Positions 18,292 to 29,287 of a DNA stretch of 64,000 nucleotides are shown here, in pieces. Source of the DNA: Lactobacillus johnsonii ATCC 33200 (GTDB lineage: Bacteria; Bacillota; Bacilli; Lactobacillales; Lactobacillaceae); assembly GCF_000159355.1 (NCBI RefSeq), contig NZ_GG670120.1, forward strand, positions 954,349 to 1,018,348, read 5' to 3'. Positions within the stretch are counted from its first letter, which is position 1; each line of letters starts with the position of its first letter. The notes below the pieces were generated by a model. It was not told the origin of the DNA, did no database searches, and was given only the letters and a program-made list of their open reading frames with translations. A program made the translations under genes and the position numbers.

Positions 18292-19373
18292 TAGATCACC
18301 TTAAAACTATCTAGCTTTTCTTGTGTCATATCACGAATAATTGCAGTTGCTAAATCAACTGAAGCCTTAAAGTCTTTATATGCTGAGAAACAATATGGAG
18401 AGTGCTCATAACGAACCGGAATTCCAATAACAATTGTTGGAGCTCCATATTCATAATAAATTGCTGCCCCATCTTGCCCGCCACCAGTTCTAACAGATCG
18501 AGTATATGGAATATTATTCTTATCAGCTATATCGCAAGCATATTGTTGAAACTTAGGATTTGGTAAAAATGTAGTATCCATATCTCTAAGCATTGGACCG
18601 CGTTTTAAGCCTGTTTGAGATAACCATTCCGGCTCAAAAGTATCATCAGCTGGACAACTTTCTAAAACAATACATAAATCAGGCTTAATTTTTCGTCCAG
18701 TGACATATGCACCGCGAAGTCCTACTTCTTCTTGACTAGATAAGGCAGCTACTACATCAAAATTAGTCTCTTCACCCTTCAAATTATCTAAGATGTCTAC
18801 CATGGCTCCTGCACCAAAGCGATCATCAAAGTCTTTACCGAAGAATAAACCGGATTTTTCATGGTATTCGCACTTTACATCAACAAAAATTGGACAACCA
18901 GTGTCAATTTTATAATCTTTAATAGTTTCTTCCCTACTTGATGAACCTACATCAATAGACATATCTGCAACTTCCGGAATTGAATTTCTTTCAGCAGCAG
19001 TCATAAAGTGCGGAGGCTTTGTAGCCACTACACCAGGAATATATTCACCATCACGATTACGAATTTTCACTCTTAAAGCCGGAATATTATACTTTACCCA
19101 ACCCCCAAGTGGAACAAATTTAATTAATCCATTCGGACGAACTGCCTGGGTAATAAAACCAACTGCATCAGAGTGAGCATCCATTTGAATAACGGGCCGA
19201 TTACCTTTATTTTCCTTCTTAGCTGCATATACATTGAGCATCCCATCTACCGTAATATCAGCAGTATTTTTAGCATAAGTAGAAAACAATTTTACAAATT
19301 CTTCTTCAAAGCCAGATGTAGAATTTTCATCTGAAAATTCTTTTAACATTTGAATTTCTTGTTCTTTTTTCAT
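18291..19373 (-). CDS. M42 family glutamyl aminopeptidase-like metallopeptidase
   Basis: A 360-residue cytosolic di-metal peptidase: metal ligand region QMDAHSDAVGF, the shared Asp in FDDRFGAGA, catalytic Glu in SSQEEVGLRGA and the terminal His region RYEHSPYCF. ATG 19373 is preceded by GAGAGGA at the right distance; a longer in-frame start 93 bases upstream has no ribosome site. A cre-like sequence CGCAAACGCTTTTA (19386-19399) lies just before the ribosome site, so carbon control is possible. It is one of the few intact peptidases here. Confidence 0.9.
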   Translation of the reverse strand: MKKEQEIQMLKEFSDENSTSGFEEEFVKLFSTYAKNTADITVDGMLNVYAAKKENKGNRPVIQMDAHSDAVGFITQAVRPNGLIKFVPLGGWVKYNIPALRVKIRNRDGEYIPGVVATKPPHFMTAAERNSIPEVADMSIDVGSSSREETIKDYKIDTGCPIFVDVKCEYHEKSGLFFGKDFDDRFGAGAMVDILDNLKGEETNFDVVAALSSQEEVGLRGAYVTGRKIKPDLCIVLESCPADDTFEPEWLSQTGLKRGPMLRDMDTTFLPNPKFQQYACDIADKNNIPYTRSVRTGGGQDGAAIYYEYGAPTIVIGIPVRYEHSPYCFSAYKDFKASVDLATAIIRDMTQEKLDSFKVI

Positions 19374-19489
19374 AATTTTTCCTCTCGCAAACGCTTTTAT
19401 TTTAATTATATTTATGTCTTTAAACTTTTTAAAGAAATTCTTTGCAAATTTTAAATCTAATGCCAAATCTTCTTTAAAAAAAGAAAGGT

Positions 19490-19598
19490 ATTCTATTTAA
19501 CAAGTAAGGGAACTTCTACACCTTACTTATTCTCCCAAAATAATATACGACATTAAAAAGCAGACTTCTAATCCCCCAGAACGTCTGCTTTTTGTTTT
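19490..19598 (+). ncRNA. Candidate small RNA or orphan leader ending in a terminator
   Basis: There is no gene in this 300-base gap, yet it holds stem AAGTAAGG/CCTTACTT (19502-19528) and, 26 bases on, a strong intrinsic terminator AAAAAGCAGAC/GTCTGCTTTTTG (19555-19598). No upstream plus-strand gene needs that terminator. The lipoprotein gene begins 72 bases after it. The 5 prime end is uncertain and no known RNA family was recognised. Confidence 0.4.
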
Positions 19599-19670
19599 GC
19601 TCCAATTTTTTCTATACTAAACTTGCTTATGCTATGCTGAGTAAGATTTATATTACAAGGATTCAAAATC

Positions 19671-20249
19671 ATGAAAAAAGTAGCTCTAATTCTATTATCA
19701 ACCTTATTACTTACTGCTTGCAGTAATACCTCTAAAAATAATTAGTCTAAATCCTCTAACTCAGCATCTTCAACTACCACTTCAAAAACTACCACTAAAA
19801 CTTCCTCTAAACCTAATTTTAATAAAAAATACCCTGGTTTTAAATTAGCTATGATTCCTACTGTATTTCAAGGAACCTGGTATCAAACTGATCGCTACAG
19901 TAAAACAGCGCGAAAATTTATTATAACCAAACATACTATCATGGATTCTGTGGTCTATCAAAAAACATATCCAAACCTAAACCATCGCTCAGAAAAAAAT
20001 AATAAAGTTTATGCTGGGGATGCAAGCATGGTCTCTTTTGAAGATAAAAATGGTTCGCAGTGGCTCCGAGCACGTGGATTTTTAGATACTGTTGATATCA
20101 TCTATATCCCAGGTACTTTTAAAGGAAATCAGTGCCTTTATTTAGCTTATTCTTCCGGCGACATTCATAGTGCTATGTTTAAAGACAAAAAAGCAGCCTT
20201 GAAATATCGTAAGTATGATTTCTCTAAAATTACTAATCCTCTAGATTAA
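19671..20249 (+). pseudogene. Small lipoprotein with an early amber stop
   Basis: The signal MKKVALILLSTLLLTAC gives lipobox LTAC (Cys17). It is followed by a Ser/Thr/Lys-rich linker and a ~130-residue globular domain (FQGTWYQTDRYS to DFSKITNPLD). Codon 25 is TAG (19743-19745), probably from CAG; the frame is otherwise open. A restart at ATG 19851 would give only the soluble domain without export. Function is not recognised; the small secreted domain resembles lactobacillus proteins of unknown role. Confidence 0.75.
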
Positions 20250-20255
20250 AAAATA

Positions 20256-20314
20256 AGTTGTAATTACAATTAGTTGCATTATACTTATTTAAAGTATTAG
20301 TTGTAACTACAACT
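20256..20314 (+). promoter_or_regulatory. Promoter of the MarR/MFS unit with two MarR-type operators
   Basis: TTGTAA (20258-20263), a 16-base spacer and TATACT (20280-20285). Palindrome AGTTGTAATTACAATT (20256-20271) covers the -35 and AGTTGTAACTACAACT (20299-20314) covers the early transcribed region. Both share AGTTGTA/TACAACT half-sites. They are the expected binding sites of the MarR protein encoded 16 bases downstream. Confidence 0.75.
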
Positions 20315-20329
20315 TAGAAAGGTAAAATT

Positions 20330-20739
20330 ATGCTAAAAAGACCACTAGCAAATTTACTCTATCATATTGGTAAATTAGAAAACCTCCTGATCAATCAACG
20401 ATTGGCCTCTATTAATTTAAGAATGACGCATGCCCATGTTTTAAGATACATTCAAAAGCATCCCGGCTGCATTCAAAAGGAAGTTGCAGATTATCTTTTT
20501 TACCAACCTGCCAGTTTTACTAATGTAGTTAAACTATTAGAAAAAAGAAAAATGATTGAACGTCGAGCAGATCCAAACAATGGACTAAAAAAAAACTATT
20601 CTTACTTCCAGCTGGAGTTGAGGTTCTTAGACAAGTGAACGACGCCTTTGAAGAGGTAAATCAACTAGTTGGAACAGTAGATCCTGATACTTTAGCTAAA
20701 CTTGAAAAGATTTCAATCAATTTAGAAAAGCAGATTTAG
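20330..20739 (+). pseudogene. MarR family regulator, frameshifted in a nine-A run
   Basis: The N-terminal ~85 residues give a normal MarR winged helix (CIQKEVADYLFYQPASFTNV, RRADPNNG). In the run AAAAAAAAA after GGACT (about 20586-20596) the frame is lost; one more A restores LFLLPAGVEVLRQVNDAFEE and a terminal dimerisation helix ending KISINLEKQI. A protein truncated there lacks half of its dimer interface. If repression is lost, the downstream efflux pump would be constitutive; poly-A slippage could also give phase-variable switching. Confidence 0.78.
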
Positions 20740-20753
20740 AGAAAGAAAAACTA

Positions 20754-20984
20754 ATGAGCAAATTTTTACCATTGTGGCAATATATTAAAGATAATCATGA
20801 CCAAGACTTTCAATTATCTTTTAACCAAATTCAAAAGATTGTCGGCCTGCCAATTGATCATTCTTTTTTAACTTATAAAAAGGAATTGCTCGATTATGGT
20901 TTCAAAGTAGGAAAAATATCCCTTAAAAATAAAACGATATATTTTAAAAAATTGGAGGACGAGAATGACGATGAAATCAGATAA
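20754..20984 (+). CDS. Small conserved hypothetical protein in the MarR/MFS operon
   Basis: 76 residues, soluble, with pattern FLPLWQYIKDNHD and a segment IQKIVGLPIDHSFLTYKKEL suggesting a small DNA- or ligand-binding fold, but no family is identified. It starts 14 bases after the MarR stop and overlaps the pump gene by 20 bases, so it belongs to the same transcript. Confidence 0.65.
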   Translation: MSKFLPLWQYIKDNHDQDFQLSFNQIQKIVGLPIDHSFLTYKKELLDYGFKVGKISLKNKTIYFKKLEDENDDEIR

Positions 20985-22176
20985 GCCAATTTGGAAAAAG
21001 AATCTTTATGTTCTCTCTATCGCCGTATTTATCGCAGGAATCGCATTTTCAGAGATTATGCCCTTCCTACCTCTATATATCGATACCTTAGGACATTTTA
21101 CTCACCAAAAGTTAAACTTTTGGTCGGGATTTATTTTTTCCGGAGTATACTTCGTCTCAGCTATTATTTCACCATGGTGGGGTAAATTAGCTGATAAAAA
21201 AGGTAGAAAACTAATGATTCTCAGGGCTTCCCTTGGAATGGCCATTGTCCTTGGAAGTATGGGGTTAGTTACTAATGTCTGGCAACTATTTTTCTTAAGA
21301 ATGTTGCAAGGAGTCTTTGCAGGATTTGTTTCAAATTCAAATGCTTTAATCGCTACAGAAACACCTAAAGAAAAATCTGGTCAAGCGCTAGGAACAATGG
21401 CCTCTTCTTTTACTGCTGGGAACTTACTTGGGCCTTTCTTAGGTGGAGCACTTGCGTCTGCATTTAGTTACCGCGTTACTTTCTTTATCACAGGAGGATT
21501 ATTATTAATCTCCTTCCTTCTCTCACTTTTCTTTGTTCATGAAGAAGGATTCAAGCCGATTACAGAAAAGAAGCTCGATAAGGCAAGTGGCGTCATTGCT
21601 ACTCTACGCTCTCCAACCCTAGTATTTGGTTTACTGTTAACCACTTTAATTATTCAAGCAGCCAACAATTCAATTAACCCAATTGTTTCTCTATATGTTA
21701 AACAATTGCTGAATGGACATGGAAATGTTGTTTTTGTTTCTGGAATTATTGCAGCTTTACCCGGAATTGCAACATTTTTAGCTGCTTCACGCTTTGGAGC
21801 ATTAGGTGATAAAATTGGGACTCACAAAATTATTATCGGTGGTTTTATTGGTGCAACGATTCTATTCTTTTTAACTGCCTTTGTTCACAACACAGTACAA
21901 TTAGGTATTTTACGCTTTTTAGTTGGTTTTACTGACGCATGTCTTTTCCCACAAGTACAAACTTTACTAACCAAAAATTCACCTGCTGCTGTTACTGGTC
22001 GAATTTTTTCTTGGAATCAGAGTGCAATGTATATTGGAAATATTGCGGGGCCTCTTCTAGGATCTTTCATTGCTGGAGTTTCAAGTTATAGTATGGTATT
22101 CATTGTGACAGCAGGTATTGTTGTCATAAACTTAATTTTGTTTAACTTTAATGTTGTAAAAAATCTTTCAAAATAA
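20965..22176 (+). CDS. MFS multidrug efflux transporter (DHA1-like)
   Basis: A 403-residue, 12-TM carrier with motif A GKLADKKGRKLM in the first cytoplasmic loop and a second copy GALGDKIGTHKI between TM8 and TM9, as in PmrA/NorA-type drug/H+ antiporters. GGAGG lies 6 bases before ATG 20965. It is the last gene of the MarR unit and ends before a bidirectional terminator. The drug range is unknown. Confidence 0.88.
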   Translation: MTMKSDKPIWKKNLYVLSIAVFIAGIAFSEIMPFLPLYIDTLGHFTHQKLNFWSGFIFSGVYFVSAIISPWWGKLADKKGRKLMILRASLGMAIVLGSMGLVTNVWQLFFLRMLQGVFAGFVSNSNALIATETPKEKSGQALGTMASSFTAGNLLGPFLGGALASAFSYRVTFFITGGLLLISFLLSLFFVHEEGFKPITEKKLDKASGVIATLRSPTLVFGLLLTTLIIQAANNSINPIVSLYVKQLLNGHGNVVFVSGIIAALPGIATFLAASRFGALGDKIGTHKIIIGGFIGATILFFLTAFVHNTVQLGILRFLVGFTDACLFPQVQTLLTKNSPAAVTGRIFSWNQSAMYIGNIAGPLLGSFIAGVSSYSMVFIVTAGIVVINLILFNFNVVKNLSK

Positions 22177-22179
22177 CAT

Positions 22180-22220
22180 AAAAACAGCATTTCTCGTGTG
22201 TATTGAGAAATGCTGTTTTT
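22180..22220. terminator. Bidirectional terminator
   Basis: AAAAACAGCATTTCTC and GAGAAATGCTGTTTTT form a perfect 16-bp stem with T-runs on both strands, between convergent genes. Confidence 0.93.
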
Positions 22221-22271
22221 ATTTATACAAATTAATTTTTTATTCTAAATAAACGTAATTTAAATCAGCTT

Positions 22272-23620
22272 CTATATGATTCTTTTTCTCCTAACTTCAG
22301 TTGGAATTTCACCTATCTTAGCTAATCTCTTCTTTCCTAAGAACAGGTATAAAACAGCTGTTACAGCAGCTACAACTATTGAGAGTAAAATAGTTTCCCA
22401 AGTAAAGTTAAAGATTAAATAGCAAGCTACTAATAAAGCCAAAATTGGAATTGTGTAGCCGCCTGGAAGTTTAAAACCATGGTTTGGATATTGACCAGTA
22501 TGCTTAAATTTAATAACCGCAAAAATAGATGGTGCATATTGAACAAATGAACCTAAAACAATACATCCAACTAAGAACAAGTATGATTGAGTAATTAAAA
22601 GTAAGGTTACAGCATCAGTTAAAATAATACCTACCCATGGAGCATCAAATTTATTCTTTTTTCCTACCCAATTTGGTAATAATTGGTGTTCTAGAGCTAA
22701 GGAAGCAATCAAAGCTGGTGTATTAAACGAGAACGTAAATGCCACACCGAAAATACTTAACAAAACTCCAATGATAATAATCACATAACTCCATTCTCCC
22801 ACAGCAGACTTAAAGGCATTAGCAATAGGAATGGTGTACCATGACATCTTGTGACCCAAAATACCAATAGCAATTAATACCATCAAAGTATAAAGAATAG
22901 TTACCATAACCATAACAGCAACTACAGCAATTGGAATATTTTTAGCTGGATCTTTCATCTTAGAGGCAGCAATTGGAATAAAGGAGAAAACACTAAACAA
23001 ATAAAATACAACACTAAAGGCTGCACCAAAGTGATGGAAAAATGGTCCTACATCCTTTGCAGCTGCGGCTGGTAAAATGGGATGGAAGTTTGCAATATGC
23101 ATGAAGATCATACCAACAATAATAAACAAAATAATAGTTGATAGCTTAGCAATGTAGGAAGTGTTATCAATTATTTTAACTAAGGCACGACCAAAGAAAT
23201 TAATAATTGAGAACAATAAAACTAATCCTATCCCGACAGCAAAATAGACTGAGCTTTGATTGAATGCAGGTATAAAACTTTTAAGCGTTGTTAAAAATGC
23301 TACTACTTCAGCATCATAAGTACAACAGCCCAAAAACCATGTAAATACACCAAGCTCATAGCCTGCAAATCTACCAAATGCATTGTACGAATATAGCCAT
23401 GCAGCTCCGGAACCGGTAAAATGACTAGCCAAATCTGCATAACATAATGCGATTAACCCTACCGTTAATGTAGCAGAAAGTAAGACAACTACACTCAATA
23501 GATCCATATCTTTATAAATAGATTGCGGAAGTAAAAATCTCCTGATCCTATAACTCCGTTAATTCCTAAAAAGTAAATTGACATAAAAGTTAACTTTTTA
23601 GGAACAGTTTTTTTAACCAT
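22272..23620 (-). pseudogene. APC superfamily amino-acid permease, N-terminal frameshift
   Basis: From ATG 23620 the frame reads MVKKTVPKKLTFMSIYFLGI and GVIGSG, the TM1 signature of APC carriers, and then breaks at about 23543-23547. GGA GAT TTT should read GGA GCA TTT; restoring one C joins LLPQSIYKDM to the rest. The remaining ~411 residues hold TM2-TM12 with no other lesion. A product started internally at 23507 would lack TM1, which binds substrate in this family, so it is not expected to work. Confidence 0.82.
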
Positions 23621-24111
23621 AGTACTTACCACCTTTGAAACTGTTCATTTATATTTCTAAAACATTAACTCTCATCTCAGCCATAACGATTGTTATTTTT
23701 AAAAGTAAATAAAAGAAATCGAATTTAAAAAATAATTCATTTACCTACAAAATAATATATTTTTTAAGTATTTTTCGATTTATTATTTCATCAGCTTTTG
23801 TTTGAGTTATTTTATTTAAAATAATGCATTTTTCGTAAAAAAGCCTATGTATCACAATTGTTTTTATTTGTTTTTTTATTTTTAACTACTAATCTAATAG
23901 GCGAATAGATAATTATTATTTTAACTTTCAAGTCGTTATATAAATATCTATTTATTTTGTTAACTTTCTATTTTGATGAAAACTTATGTGAACTACTATC
24001 TTTTACTAACACTCTTTTTACCAATAACAGATGTTGCTAATAAAAGAAATTCACAAGCCAACCATCTTTTTAGTTAGTTTCTTTTGCCTTTTAGAAGGAG
24101 TGGGTATTTTC
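23621..24111. other. AT-rich divergent intergenic region between two permease genes
   Basis: Very AT-rich, with no coding pattern on either strand. A small palindrome ATAACGATTGTTAT (23683-23696) lies upstream of the minus-strand permease. I see no convincing paired -35/-10 or terminator. Confidence 0.5.
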
Positions 24112-25760
24112 ATGGAAGACGAAAAAACCAAAACGAAAAAGACCTATATATCTGTCCTTGCCCTAACAATGATGAATGTTTCCATAGTTGCTGGACTAGC
24201 AAATGATGTTCAGCAATCATTCTATGGACTTGCATCAGTAACGTACTTTGCAATCCAATCGGAGCTATTTGTTTCTTCATCCCAACTGCTCTAGTTGCGG
24301 CTTAATTAGCTTCTGTTTAGAATAACCGCGGAGGAATTTTCCGCTGGGTTGGTGTAGGTAAAGGCTGGGGACTAACCTGTTTACTTATCCTATGGTTCCA
24401 ATTAATTTTGAACTTTGTGATGGGGATGCCGAGCTTTACAGCAACCATCATGTTTTATACACCAAACTATGATGCCGCTGTAAAATTTGCTCAAGCACCA
24501 CAACATGAATTGCTGATTATGACAGGTTGGATCATCTTATATTGGGTCCTTACTTATTTAGCTACTAAAGGTGTTAAAGCCTTCTCTAACATCGCTAAAT
24601 ACGCTGTCATTATCGGGAGTTTAATTCCTTTAGCAGTCATGATTATTTTACCTATTGTTTGGGTAGCTCAAGGGCATCAACCTGTTATTCCAATGACACC
24701 TAAAGGATTAATTCCTAAGTGGAATGGAATGAGTACATTAGCATTAGCTGCCGGAGTATTCTTCTCATACACTGGTATCGATACTAACGCTGCTCACATT
24801 AAACAATTGAAGCACCCCGAAAAAGATTTCACTAAAGCAATGTTTATTTCAATTATTCTTACTTTCTTAATCTTTGTTGTTGGTACTGTAATCATTGCAA
24901 TGATTATTCCTGAGAAGCAAATTAACGTTTTATACACTCTCTACTCTGTATTCAGGATTTTAGGATCAACAATTGGAATGCCTTGGTTATACATGGTTCT
25001 TGTTTGGGCCTTACTATTCAATACCATTGCGATGGTCGTAACCAACATGGCTGGTCCATCATTTATGTTAGGTCAAGTTGGAGGTAGTGGATTTTTACCA
25101 CACTGGTTCCAACAAAACAATAAACATAACATGCCTGCACATTTAATGTATACACAAATCGCTGGAATGACTGTTGTAGCTTACTTAGTAAAATTGATTC
25201 CTAATGTTGAAGGTTTTGTGATTTTGCTAACTCAAACTATTACTGTTCTTTACATGATCTACTACATTTTAATGTTTACTGCTTTCCTACGTTTACGTTA
25301 TGACCAACCTAACCGTCCTCGTTCATTTAAAGTTCCTGGTGGTAAGTTCGGTGCTTGGCTTGTTGCAGGTCTAGGATTAATTTTCTCAGCCTTTGCCATT
25401 GTCCTTGCTATTTATCCACCAGCACAGGTTAAGTCAGAGGTTGGTTCACCAATAGTTTACATCTCAGTTATTTTAGCTTTAGTCGCTGTTGTTCTTATTG
25501 TTTGTTTCAGCTTATATCAACTTTCAAAGAAACACACTGATTGGGTAAATCCAAATAACAAGTTTGCCCCATTTACTTGGAAAATTGAAGGACTTAAGAA
25601 ACCTGGAAAGGCTTTATCAAATGTCCCAACAACTGTTATGTCTAAAGATCAAAACCCAATGGGTATGCCAATCAAGCGTCCTTATAAGCCAAACGAACAA
25701 GTATCCGACGACATTGTTAAAGCTGATGAAAACAACGAGATTTCAACTGATGAAAGTTAA
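24112..25760 (+). pseudogene. APC amino-acid antiporter (glutamate/GABA-type), three lesions
   Basis: ATG 24112 (AAGGAG upstream) begins MEDEKTKTKKTYISVLALTM, then a TM1 with MNVSIVAGL. A tandem 5-base duplication CAATC|CAATC (24251-24260) shifts the frame. In the restored frame TAA (24303-24305) and TAG (24318-24320) replace a probable Glu and Gln codon in ALVAAELASVQNN. From there a long intact part follows to 25760: about ten helices plus a hydrophilic C-terminal tail as in GadC-like antiporters. It is the first gene of a run with pepC and a C45-type hydrolase. Confidence 0.82.
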
Positions 25761-25793
25761 ATAGATTATCGATTTTAAAGAAAAGAGATTATT

Positions 25794-27119
25794 ATGGTAC
25801 AAATTGATAATGAAGATTTAAAACAAGTTAGATCAGAATTTTTAGATACACCAAAGTATCGTAACACTCAAAATGCCGTAATGAAGAACGGTATCAAGAA
25901 ATCAATTACAAATCAAAGTGAAATTAATTCTCACCCATTTGTATTCTCAATTGATGTTGATTCAAATAAAGTTTTAAACCAAAAACAATCTGGTCGTTGC
26001 TGGGACTTCTCAGGTTTAAACTTCATTCGTTACCACATTGAAAAAGAGCACCACATTAAGGACATGGAATTGTCACCTAGCTACGTTTACTTCTACGACA
26101 AGCTAGAAAAAGGTAACTACTTCTACCAAAACATTATTAACACAGCTGATCGTCCATTGTCTGACCGTCTAGTTAACTGGTTACTTACTACTCCACAACA
26201 AGATGGTGGTGATTGGCCACTATTGACCAATTTAATTGAAAAATATGGTCTAGTTCCAAACGAATTAATGCCTGAAACAAAGCCAGCCTGGAATACTACC
26301 GAAATTAATCGGATGTACAACAGAAAATTAGACAAAGACGCTATGAAATTACGTGATTTAGTTAACAACAATGCTTCCGATACAAAGATTAAAAGCGTTA
26401 TTCGTCAACTAAACCAAGAAAACTATCGTGTCTTAAGTATCTGCTTTGGTACTCCTCCAGAAAAATTCACTTATGAATATCGTGATAAGAATAAGAAGTA
26501 TCATACTACTGGTGAAGTTACACCATTAGAATTTTACAAGAAGTTTGCAGATATTAACTTAGATGACTACGTTGAACTAATGAACTTACCTGGTTGTGGA
26601 TATAAGTACAACCAAACCTATGGTATTGAACTATGTAATAACGTAGTCGGTGGTAGAAATATTCGCTACTTAAATGTTCCAATGCATGATATGAGACGTA
26701 TGGTCATAGATCAATTAAAGGATGATGAACCTGTATGGTTTGCCTGTGATGTCTTACAAGAATGGAATAATCCTGCTGGCTTACTTTCTTTAAAGGTTTA
26801 TGATTGAAAACGTTCATTTGGTATTAGCTTAGGCAAAGACAAGGCTACTCGTGTACAATACCGTGAAAGTATGCCAACTCACGCTATGTTAATTTGTGGT
26901 GTTGATTTACATGACAATGAACCAACTAAATGGAAGGTCCAAAATTCATGGGGTGATAAGCCTGGTCACAAAGGCTACTTTATCATGGACAATTCATGGA
27001 TGGATCAATACACTTATAACACTGTAGTTAACAAGAAGCATTTGACTGATACCGAACGTGTAGCTTATGAAAAAGCTGAGATCAATCTTCCATATTGGAC
27101 TGCAATGTTATCTGATTAG
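25794..27119 (+). pseudogene. pepC: Aminopeptidase C (C1B, bleomycin-hydrolase type) with in-frame TGA
   Basis: All catalytic residues are visible: Cys69 in QSGRCWDFSG, His in THAMLICGVD and Asn in VQNSWGDKPG. The frame is open except for TGA at 26805-26807 (codon 338), between LSLKVYD and KRSFGISLGKD, most simply a TGG to TGA change. The truncated product loses His and Asn and must be inactive. PepC normally releases N-terminal residues from peptides in the cytosol. The downstream hydrolase starts 33 bases later. Confidence 0.85.
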
Positions 27120-27152
27120 TCTTTAATTGATTTAAAAATGAAGGTGAATGTT

Positions 27153-28498
27153 ATGACATTGACAGATACGCAAAGTAAAATTGTCGCAAAAGCTACTAAA
27201 AAAGATGCTAATGGTTGGCATTATTTAACAGTTCAAGGTGACCCTTATGAAATTGGTTTCCAACATGGTTATCTTTTAACCGATGAATTTAGGGATGCAG
27301 TGCGTGTTTACACTCATATGACACTTGAACTATATGGAATGGACTATTCATTCTTTGTCAATCAAGTAGTTAAAATCCACAAAGACAAGATTCCAGAAGA
27401 ATATTTGGAAGAAATGCAAGGTATGGCTGATGGCTTTACTGCTAATGGATTTGAAACCAGTATTGACGACGTTATCGGCTAGAATGATTGGATGGAACTA
27501 ACTGGCTATTGGTGGCCACAAGTAGCTGCTAATTATTCTAACAATCCTCCTCAAGGACCACGCGGTTCTCACTGTTCCGGATTTGTTGCTACAGGATCTG
27601 CCACAAGAGACGGTAAACCAGTTATTGCTCATGAAAGTTTCGATGACTTCTGGAGCGGTCAATACTTTAATGTTTGTGAAGAAGTTCATCCAACTAATGG
27701 TCATGCATTTAAGATGCAAACCGTTCCTGGTTACATCGATTCAATGACTGACTTCTACGTTACTGATGCTGGTCTCGGTATTACTGAAACAACAATTGCT
27801 GGCTTTGTTGGCTATGATGTACACGGAATGCCTGAATTTATTCGTGCCCGGAAAGTTACCCAATACGCAAATAATATTGATCAATGGGTAAAATTAGTTA
27901 ACGAAGGTAACAATGGTGGTTATGCCAACATTTGGCTCCTTTGCAACATTAATACTGGTGAAATCGCACGCTTTGAACAAGAATTAAAACACCAAGAATT
28001 GTTAGAGTCAACTGATGGTTTCTACTATGGCTGTAATGCTTGTCACATCGTAACCTTGAGTATGTTGACAACGGCTATAATGATACTCATCAACAAACTG
28101 GTGCACGTAGAGCACGCTTTGAAGAATTATTACCAGAGGTATCTGGGACAATTGATGATGGCGTTGCTAAGAGAATCTTAGCCGATAAGTATGATCCATA
28201 CCTAGGTTATCAATGTGCTTCTTCACGTAATATTTGTGCTCACTATGATGTTGATCCACAATACTATGCTGACGATCCACATGGCGTTTGGAATGTACCT
28301 TTCTTCCCAGGTGGTTCATGTGATGGTAAATGTGCTGATGCCACCGATATTGAAAACTTGAATATGTGGGGCATTTTTGACAGAGCTGATGGTGAACCAT
28401 TTGACGCCAAAGACTTTATGCAGCAACATCCTGAATGGAACTGGCAAAAAGGTTATCTGTATGATAGACCAAGTCAACCTTGGACATTGTTTGACTAA
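27153..28498 (+). pseudogene. C45-type Ntn acyltransferase/hydrolase, stop and frameshift
   Basis: Start ATG 27153 has AAGGTG 6 bases before it. The N-terminal GDPYEIGFQHG motif and the nucleophile region RGSHCSGFVATGSATRDG (Cys exposed by self-cleavage), followed by PVIAHESFDDF, are typical of the C45/phospholipase B-like family. TAG at 27480-27482 stands in DDVIG-stop-NDWMEL (family W; TGG to TAG). One C is missing near 28048 (CACATCGTAAC for CACATCCGTAAC). The substrate is unknown; an N-acyl amino acid or amide is plausible next to a permease and PepC. Confidence 0.78.
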
Positions 28499-28548
28499 AT
28501 CAGTTCAATTAACTTAATCAAAAACAAAATCATAAAAACTACTCACAC

Positions 28549-28582
28549 AAATAGGGTTAAGCATAATGCTTAACCCTATTTT
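28549..28582. terminator. Bidirectional terminator
   Basis: AAATAGGGTTAAGC and GCTTAACCCTATTT form a perfect stem with a 5-base loop, between the C45 gene and the convergent PAP2 gene. Confidence 0.92.
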
Positions 28583-28587
28583 GTTAA

Positions 28588-29208
28588 CTATTTATTTACT
28601 ACTTGCTTAATCTTTTCAAAGACAAATTGCATTACTCCAACCCAAGTTAAAGCAATAGCAACTGAACCGCAAACATCAGATGGATAGTGAGCATAAACAT
28701 ATACTCTAGAGATCATTACGATAACTAGCCAAACGATTAATAGAAAATCAATCCAAAAACGTTTAGTTCTATCTTTCAATACTACTGGTAAAAGCACCAT
28801 GATGATCCAAATAACAATCATCCCCATGCCTAAAGTATGGCCACTAGGAAAACTAAATCCATCATCAACTGCTAGGTGCTGTACAGGACGAGCTCTTTGA
28901 ATCAAATGCTTAATTACCCAACCAACTGCATCCCCTGTAATCATTGTTAAAACTAAGTTGGTCGCAAGAGGACGTTGTTTTCTAAACCATAAGATTACTG
29001 CAATCAATACCATCCAGATCAAGTCAACCTTGGTATCTGCTAAAAATGTAATCTTTAGCATTAATCCCTTTAAATTAGGAACAATATGAACTAATCCTTC
29101 AAAGAAATTATCAAAGGCATTAATCCAACCTAAGTGTAAAACAATCGAAATGGCGAGAATCAAACTAATGGGTAAGCCCCAATATATCGCTTTTGAATAT
29201 CTTTTCAT
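28588..29208 (-). CDS. PAP2 family membrane phosphatase
   Basis: About 206 residues with the three PAP2 motifs: KHLIQRARP, SFPSGHT (catalytic His) and SRVYVYAHYPSDV. Several TM helices place the active site outside the membrane. Such enzymes dephosphorylate undecaprenyl pyrophosphate or phosphatidic acid-type lipids. ATG 29208 is chosen because GGAG lies 5 bases upstream; the longer frame would begin with TTG inside that site. Confidence 0.9.
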   Translation of the reverse strand: MKRYSKAIYWGLPISLILAISIVLHLGWINAFDNFFEGLVHIVPNLKGLMLKITFLADTKVDLIWMVLIAVILWFRKQRPLATNLVLTMITGDAVGWVIKHLIQRARPVQHLAVDDGFSFPSGHTLGMGMIVIWIIMVLLPVVLKDRTKRFWIDFLLIVWLVIVMISRVYVYAHYPSDVCGSVAIALTWVGVMQFVFEKIKQVVNK

Positions 29209-29287
29209 TTTTACTCCTGTTTTCAATAATGTTTTTTCTTATTTTACCACTTATCTAAAGAGCTCAACACAATCCGTTATAATTTAA

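Noticed and set aside
19555-19598. The terminator as end of the M42 peptidase transcript
   Set aside because: That gene runs on the minus strand and begins to the left, so this hairpin is upstream of it, not downstream.
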